64,000 nt of DNA. Source: Candidatus Pantoea formicae. GTDB taxonomy: Bacteria > Pseudomonadota > Gammaproteobacteria > Enterobacterales > Enterobacteriaceae. Shown piece after piece: positions 59,625 through 64,000 of the stretch. The notes beneath the pieces were generated by a model, which had not been told where the DNA came from, made no database searches, and was given only the letters and a program-made list of their open reading frames with translations. Numbering within the stretch: position 1 is the stretch's first letter; every line of letters begins with the position of its first letter. Where the stretch lies: the NCBI RefSeq assembly GCF_011752625.1, contig NZ_VWXD01000003.1:248001-312000 (forward strand), given 5' to 3'. The translations under genes were made by a program, and so were the position numbers.

Positions 59625-60581
59625 ATGAAACCGGCTCCAACACCCGCTGAACGCGATGATTCTCTGGCTCTGCGTGCCGCCTGGCTCCATTACGTCGGCG
59701 GTTTGACGCAAGCTGAGGTGGCTAAGCGCCTCGGTTTACCCTCGGTCAAAACGCATCGCATGATTGCGCGCATGGTCGCGGAAGGCGCGGTAAAAGTGTC
59801 GATTGATGGCGATATCGTGGCCTGTGTTGCACTGGAAGATCAGCTTCGGGAAAAATACGGCCTACATTTTTGCCACGTTGCCCCGGACCTCGGTGAAGAG
59901 GGCTTGCCCGTACGTACTTTAGGCATGGCTGGCGCCGATTACTTGCGAAATCTGCTTAGCGCGCAACCGGCCATTACTCTGGGGCTGGGCCATGGTCGCA
60001 CCCTGTCCGCCGCCATTCATCAACTTCCACGCATTGAAGCGCCACATATGCGTTTTGTCTCATTGCTTGGATGTTTAACCCGCAACTACGCGCTTAATCC
60101 TCACGACGTCATGCACCGTATCGCTGAAAAAACCGGTGCGCAGGCTTATATGATGCCCGTGCCTTTTTTTGCCAATACCCAGGAAGACCGTGGAGTGCTG
60201 CTCAAACAACGCGGAGTCAGCGAGGTGTTTGCGATGGCTGCGCAGAGTGAAGTTAAATTGGTCGGCATCGGTACTGTGGAACCCGCCGCCCAGTTAGTGG
60301 AAGCAGGCATGATTGACGAATCAGAGATCAATGATATTTCTCGATCCGGCGCCGTTGGCGAATTGTTGGGACATTTCTTTGATACACATGGACAGATGAT
60401 TCATACCAGCTTGACCGCGCGCACGCTTTCCGTTGAGTTAGATCTCGCTCATCGGGCAGAAATTGTGGCGCTGGCAGGGGGCGTAACGAAAGTGGAGGCC
60501 ATCCGCGCAGTGCTGGCCAGTGGATTGGTGACCGGTTTAATTACCGATGAATTAACGGCGCAGGCGTTAATCGCGGGCTAG
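59625..60581 (+). CDS. eryD: SorC-type sugar-binding regulator (EryD)
   Basis: 318 residues. An N-terminal HTH (about 20-60; GGLTQAEVAKRLGLPSVKTH) is followed by the SorC/DeoR-type sugar-binding domain: TLGLGHGRTLSAAI, FVSLLGCLTRN, VKLVGIGTVEPAAQ and AEIVALAGGVTKVEAIRAVL. Size and gene order match EryD, which represses the ery operon until erythritol is present. Its 3' end overlaps the convergent GNAT gene by 15 bp. Confidence 0.9.
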   Translation: MKPAPTPAERDDSLALRAAWLHYVGGLTQAEVAKRLGLPSVKTHRMIARMVAEGAVKVSIDGDIVACVALEDQLREKYGLHFCHVAPDLGEEGLPVRTLGMAGADYLRNLLSAQPAITLGLGHGRTLSAAIHQLPRIEAPHMRFVSLLGCLTRNYALNPHDVMHRIAEKTGAQAYMMPVPFFANTQEDRGVLLKQRGVSEVFAMAAQSEVKLVGIGTVEPAAQLVEAGMIDESEINDISRSGAVGELLGHFFDTHGQMIHTSLTARTLSVELDLAHRAEIVALAGGVTKVEAIRAVLASGLVTGLITDELTAQALIAG

Positions 60582-61118
60582 TTCAGCGTGAAACTCATCC
60601 GCTAACAAACCCAGTAGCCAATCATCACGCCACTCACCGCCGAGAAAATAATTTTTCCGCAGTGTGCCCTCTTGCTGGAACCCGACTTTCAGCAATGTCT
60701 TACGTGACGCCTCATTTCCGGCCGTCACTGTGGCAACCAACTTGCGATAGCCTAATTCACGCAGTGCAAACTGGCTGATATCGCGTAATGATTCCGCGCC
60801 AAACCCCTGACCTTGCGCTGATGTTGCCAGCATAAATCCGACTTCGGCAATACCCTCGCCCCGGTCGATAAATCCCGTCAATCCCAGCGGCGTGGTGTTG
60901 CTCTTTTCCATGATCACCAGGCACAGCCAGTGGGTGCTGCCTTTGCGCCACTCAGGCAATCTCACCTCGAACTTTTCGCGGCGAATGGTCGCTTCAGGCA
61001 GGCGATCGGCCACAAATTGCATCACCTGTTCGTCGTGTCGCAACGCGAGATAGAATGGCCAATCTTCAGCGTTGATTTGACGATAGTGCAGTCGGTTGGA
61101 GTGGATATCGAAAAACAT
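60567..61118 (-). CDS. RimJ/RimL-type GNAT acetyltransferase
   Basis: 183 residues with a RimJ/RimL-like GNAT fold: LHYRQINAEDWPFYLALRHD at the start, EVGFMLATSAQGQGFGAESL carrying the acetyl-CoA loop, and ASRKTLLKVGFQQEGTLRKN at the end. It probably acetylates an N-terminal amine or small amine; the substrate is unknown. It overlaps the eryD 3' end in convergent orientation and does not obviously belong to that pathway. Confidence 0.87.
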   Translation of the reverse strand: MFFDIHSNRLHYRQINAEDWPFYLALRHDEQVMQFVADRLPEATIRREKFEVRLPEWRKGSTHWLCLVIMEKSNTTPLGLTGFIDRGEGIAEVGFMLATSAQGQGFGAESLRDISQFALRELGYRKLVATVTAGNEASRKTLLKVGFQQEGTLRKNYFLGGEWRDDWLLGLLADEFHAELARD

Positions 61119-61182
61119 GCTATTCCTTCGACAAACTGGTTAACGCCGTAATTTAATGGCAGCAACAATCAATAACGAACGT

Positions 61183-61923
61183 CTATACCAAGCTTAAAAT
61201 TGTGCCCTGAGAGATAAGTGCTTTTTGATACCCCTCGCCTATTTCTGCGTCGGTGACTACCTGCTTAAAAGGATGCGAAGGTGCCAGAGAATAGGGATGA
61301 ATCTGCCCAAACTTCGAAGAGTCGGTCAATGCAATGGTATGCGTTTGCTTCTCCATGATCGCATTGACGACATCGCAGCGCAGCATATCCCGACCGGTGA
61401 ATCCGGTTGCTGTATCCCAGCCGTCAATACCGATAAAGGCTTTGTGAAAATTAAGGTGTTGAATACAGAGTCGTGTTAAAGGGCCGACCACGGACTCGCT
61501 GCTTCTCTGAAAAAGGCCACCGAGAATAATTACATCTCCCCCCTTTTCCCGCAGTAAACCGGCAATATAGTGGCTGACGGTAATGATCGTGATATCGTCC
61601 CGGACACTGAGCTCACGTGCTAACAACGCATTGGTGCTGCCCCCTTCGATAAACACCGTTTCCCCTGTCTTCACCAGAGATGCTGCATATTCAGCCAAAC
61701 GTTTTTTTACAGCAAAACGCGTTTGCATTCGTGCACCCACATCATCACTTTCTGGCGTCACGGCCGAACCGTGCACGCGACGCAGAAAGCCGCCCTTTTC
61801 CAACACATTGAGATCCTGGCGCACGGTGACTTCTGAAACACCGGTAGTAAGCGCCAGTTCGTTGACGCTGACACTGCCGCGTTCGCTAACCAGTTGGATA
61901 ATCTGCTGATGACGTGCGTTCAT
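61183..61923 (-). CDS. DeoR/GlpR-family transcriptional regulator, paired with ybiU
   Basis: 246 residues. DeoR HTH (about 5-55): [20 protein letters not shown], then [20 protein letters not shown]. Sugar-phosphate-binding domain with [33 protein letters not shown] and [14 protein letters not shown]. The ATG at 61923 with AGGTG upstream is preferred over a TTG at 61968. It lies 41 bp downstream of ybiU in the same direction and may be its local regulator. Confidence 0.87.
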   Translation of the reverse strand: MNARHQQIIQLVSERGSVSVNELALTTGVSEVTVRQDLNVLEKGGFLRRVHGSAVTPESDDVGARMQTRFAVKKRLAEYAASLVKTGETVFIEGGSTNALLARELSVRDDITIITVSHYIAGLLREKGGDVIILGGLFQRSSESVVGPLTRLCIQHLNFHKAFIGIDGWDTATGFTGRDMLRCDVVNAIMEKQTHTIALTDSSKFGQIHPYSLAPSHPFKQVVTDAEIGEGYQKALISQGTILSLV

Positions 61924-61964
61924 AACACCTGCTGTCCTTAAATTTTCATCAAGCTTACCAGAAT

Positions 61965-63227
61965 TCAACTTAAGCCGAGACTGCGGCGTCCGTTCAAATT
62001 CAATGATTCCACAGTGAAGCGATTCTGCCAGGTGGCTTCATAATCCTCTTTGGGGAAATCACCCGGTGATACACCCGTTGCCAATGACTGTGCGACGTGA
62101 GCGGCATAGGCTGCGTTTTTCTCACACAGGGGGGCAGCCGGGATATACATCACATTACCCCAACCTTTTTGATCCTGAACCGGCGCCACGGAGTGGATCA
62201 CATCACAGTGCCACCACACCGAATCACCGGCTTCCATTGCTGGGATAGAGCACAAGCCCTGAATCAATTCTGGATGCCACTGCTCAGAAACCGGCAGCAC
62301 TTTACCCGGCGCAACGCCACAGAGTTCATCTTCGGGCACATCTTTGAGCAGCGGACGTAGCAGCATATACGCCATGGCTTCCGGAACCGGCAGCACATGC
62401 AGTATCCCCTGGCCGAGTTGCATATCTGACAGCGCAGTCCAGCCCTGGAAGGTGCGAAATACTGAGCATTTGGTGGTGGTGCCAGCTTGGTATTCATTCA
62501 CCTCGGTACGATGGGCGGCATCCCAAGGATCGTATTGATCAAATTGATTGTTGAATATTTTGGCAAAAACCCGCTGATAAGCGGGCAATAACCAACGTTC
62601 CAGCGCGCCGGAATCCGTATGTGCACCCAAACCTTTCGATGTGGTACCAGGCAGGCGACGGCGAATACGATCGGGATAGATAATGCTGACGTCAGGATCA
62701 AACCAGCGTTTGCCCTGGGATTCAAACGTCCAGAGGTGGTTGAGGAATGATTGTGTTTTTGCCATCGCATCGCTTTGGCGCGCCGTCATCTGTGCCTCGC
62801 TCCAATAGATGGGATAAATTTCGGGGCGTGACGCATCAAGGCTGCCAAAGAAATTATCACCTGGGCCTTGATAGACTTGGTCGAAATGATTGTCATCGAG
62901 GTATTTGAGCATCGATTCGTCCCAGCATAATGCCTGGTCGCGCGAAAAGGTCTGTTTCACCACCACACAACCACGGCGGCGAATATGCGCCTTCACCTCA
63001 TCGCTTACGCGCCCTTCTGCGATCTCATCCCAGCTGAGTTGCGGCCATGCAGTGCCTTTCTGCGCCTCTTCTGCGCGTGCCGCAGCTATCTCGTTAACAA
63101 TTTTGCTTCTCACTTGCTCAAACAGCCCTTCGACATCGCCGATTTGCTCTCTAAGCACTCTTTTCATCAAGCGTACGTTGTGTTTGAAATCATCTGGTTG
63201 TTGTTCTGAGGTGAAGATTGTGTTCAT
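61965..63227 (-). CDS. ybiU: YbiU-like DUF1479 protein (2-oxoglutarate/Fe oxygenase-like)
   Basis: 420 residues, closely matching E. coli YbiU (421) along its whole length, for example [50 protein letters not shown], and [13 protein letters not shown]. The His-x-Asp in GAHTDSG and the later His in CDVIHS look like the iron-binding triad of Fe(II)/2-oxoglutarate oxygenases. The family function is unproven. It is followed by a DeoR regulator, which suggests a sugar-derived or phosphorylated substrate. Confidence 0.88.
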   Translation of the reverse strand: MNTIFTSEQQPDDFKHNVRLMKRVLREQIGDVEGLFEQVRSKIVNEIAAARAEEAQKGTAWPQLSWDEIAEGRVSDEVKAHIRRRGCVVVKQTFSRDQALCWDESMLKYLDDNHFDQVYQGPGDNFFGSLDASRPEIYPIYWSEAQMTARQSDAMAKTQSFLNHLWTFESQGKRWFDPDVSIIYPDRIRRRLPGTTSKGLGAHTDSGALERWLLPAYQRVFAKIFNNQFDQYDPWDAAHRTEVNEYQAGTTTKCSVFRTFQGWTALSDMQLGQGILHVLPVPEAMAYMLLRPLLKDVPEDELCGVAPGKVLPVSEQWHPELIQGLCSIPAMEAGDSVWWHCDVIHSVAPVQDQKGWGNVMYIPAAPLCEKNAAYAAHVAQSLATGVSPGDFPKEDYEATWQNRFTVESLNLNGRRSLGLS

Positions 63228-63390
63228 AGCGTTGCTCCGATTGCTTCGTTCGAAACCAATTTACACTTCATTCATAACAACCAGACAGCAATCAACCAAC
63301 ATAAATCGCATGATTTTAAGACATCAGTCACATTAAACCGCTAGTTTCAGCTTTCGTATGAAGCATGAAGGGGATTTCGAAAGCAGCAAG

Positions 63391-64000
63391 TTAATCGAGA
63401 TAGCGATGATAACGAACATGGAGTTCCGCAAGGTTCTTCACATTAAGCTTGCGCATAGCGGCCTGTTTTTGGCTACTGATGGTTTTGATACTTTTCTCTT
63501 TGGCAACGGCAATATCGGTGACCGTTCTGCCACGATATATTGAACGGATAATGGTTCTTTCTGTGGCAGATAAAGAGAGCATCGCCTGCTCATCTTTTAT
63601 TGCAGGTGATAAATCTTTAGTAGTATAGCTGCGTCTTAATAGGCGAGGGTTGTCTTCGAATCCCCATTCATTATTCTCTAATGCAGATAAAATTGCATTT
63701 TCAACATCCTTCTGACTGCTTTTCCTGTGTAATACCGCACGTACATTCATCATCTTATATTTTTGCATCACCTTATATTCTAATGTATGAGTCAAAATAA
63801 CAACCGAAGAGGATAATGAGCAAGACTTAATAAGTGTCGTAATAGTATCAGCATTCGCAACTTCAGTATCGATTATCACTACGTGCATTCCCATCTCAAT
63901 ATCAATGGGTGTTTCATCACGAAAATGTACCGGACAATGTACCACGTTCACGCCCGAAAGCGTTGTGAGCATTGCGCGGACACCGTAGTAAGTAATAGGG
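63391..64000 (-). CDS. LuxR/RcsB-like response regulator, 5' end beyond the window
   Basis: At least 203 residues visible. A receiver-like N-terminal half (GVRAMLTTLSGVNVV, HVVIIDTEVANADTIT with the likely phospho-Asp, SSSVVILTHTLEYK) is followed by a LuxR-type HTH (about the last 65 residues: LSATERTIIRSIYRGRTVTD and IKTISSQKQAAMRKLNV). An internal ATG at 63972 is not the true start, because the frame stays open to the window edge with family-like sequence (ITYYGVRAML). It is probably an RcsB/FimZ-like regulator. Confidence 0.8.
   Translation of the reverse strand, partial: PITYYGVRAMLTTLSGVNVVHCPVHFRDETPIDIEMGMHVVIIDTEVANADTITTLIKSCSLSSSVVILTHTLEYKVMQKYKMMNVRAVLHRKSSQKDVENAILSALENNEWGFEDNPRLLRRSYTTKDLSPAIKDEQAMLSLSATERTIIRSIYRGRTVTDIAVAKEKSIKTISSQKQAAMRKLNVKNLAELHVRYHRYLD

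Overview
The window reads as accessory DNA of a gammaproteobacterium of the order Enterobacterales, most likely a Pantoea/Erwinia-type organism. The reasons are close OsmB, YbiU and YlcI/YnfO-type relatives, enterobacterial codon use and Shine-Dalgarno (SD) sequences, and dense catabolic operons each beside their own regulator. There are no rRNA or tRNA genes, CRISPR arrays, insertion sequences, replication genes or ribosomal genes. This suggests a catabolic region of the chromosome or a large plasmid; the sequence does not decide which.

1-13.9 kb: a sensory and detoxification block. It holds an FMN reductase, an AraC-type regulator, a BhsA-like peptide and a 28-residue membrane peptide. A four-gene run follows (two XapX proteins, a receiver-only response regulator and an 1851-residue kinase-ATPase-GAF-PAS-histidine kinase). 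Divergent from it are an isochorismatase-like hydrolase and an amidohydrolase-DoxX-MFS operon that ends in a decayed alpha/beta-hydrolase fragment. The same 16-bp tandem repeat lies upstream of the AraC gene (3 copies) and between the hydrolase and amidohydrolase genes (4 copies), which ties the block together.

13.9-16.3 kb: pirin, a GNAT acetyltransferase and a LysR regulator. 16.3-25.5 kb: a complete Nit1C cluster (nitB-nitH order, the type linked to cyanide assimilation) plus an acetyl/propionyl-CoA-synthetase-like ligase. It is divergent from a MocR-type PLP regulator, with a perfect tandem 12-bp repeat between them.

25.5-32.9 kb: a gallate-type lower pathway (GalD, GalC, GalB homologues) with a DUF1932 dehydrogenase, an aromatic-acid MFS transporter, a two-domain VOC extradiol dioxygenase in place of the usual LigB-type enzyme, and a LysR regulator with two tandem DNA-binding domains. 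33-38 kb: a sigma-54 activator divergent from an inositol-dehydrogenase-like/Hyi-like/sugar-binding-protein operon, with a canonical -24/-12 promoter and a perfect 12-bp inverted repeat upstream. 38-44.2 kb: a small YlcI-like protein and a cydA-cydB-cydD-cydC operon with a short CydA that resembles cyanide-insensitive oxidases. 45-47.4 kb: a Tat-exported amidohydrolase whose ribosome site lies in a hairpin, an OsmB-like lipoprotein and a 69-residue unknown protein.

47.4-49.8 kb: a catalase-like peroxidase-cytochrome b561-TetR operon. Its promoter carries the same 21-bp operator (19/21) as the promoter of the 69-residue protein. 49.8-60.6 kb: a polyol (erythritol-type) locus in which an ABC transporter operon with a DeoR regulator is divergent from eryA-eryB-eryC-eryD. 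60.6-64 kb: a RimJ-type acetyltransferase, a ybiU-deoR pair and a LuxR-type response regulator that runs off the right edge.
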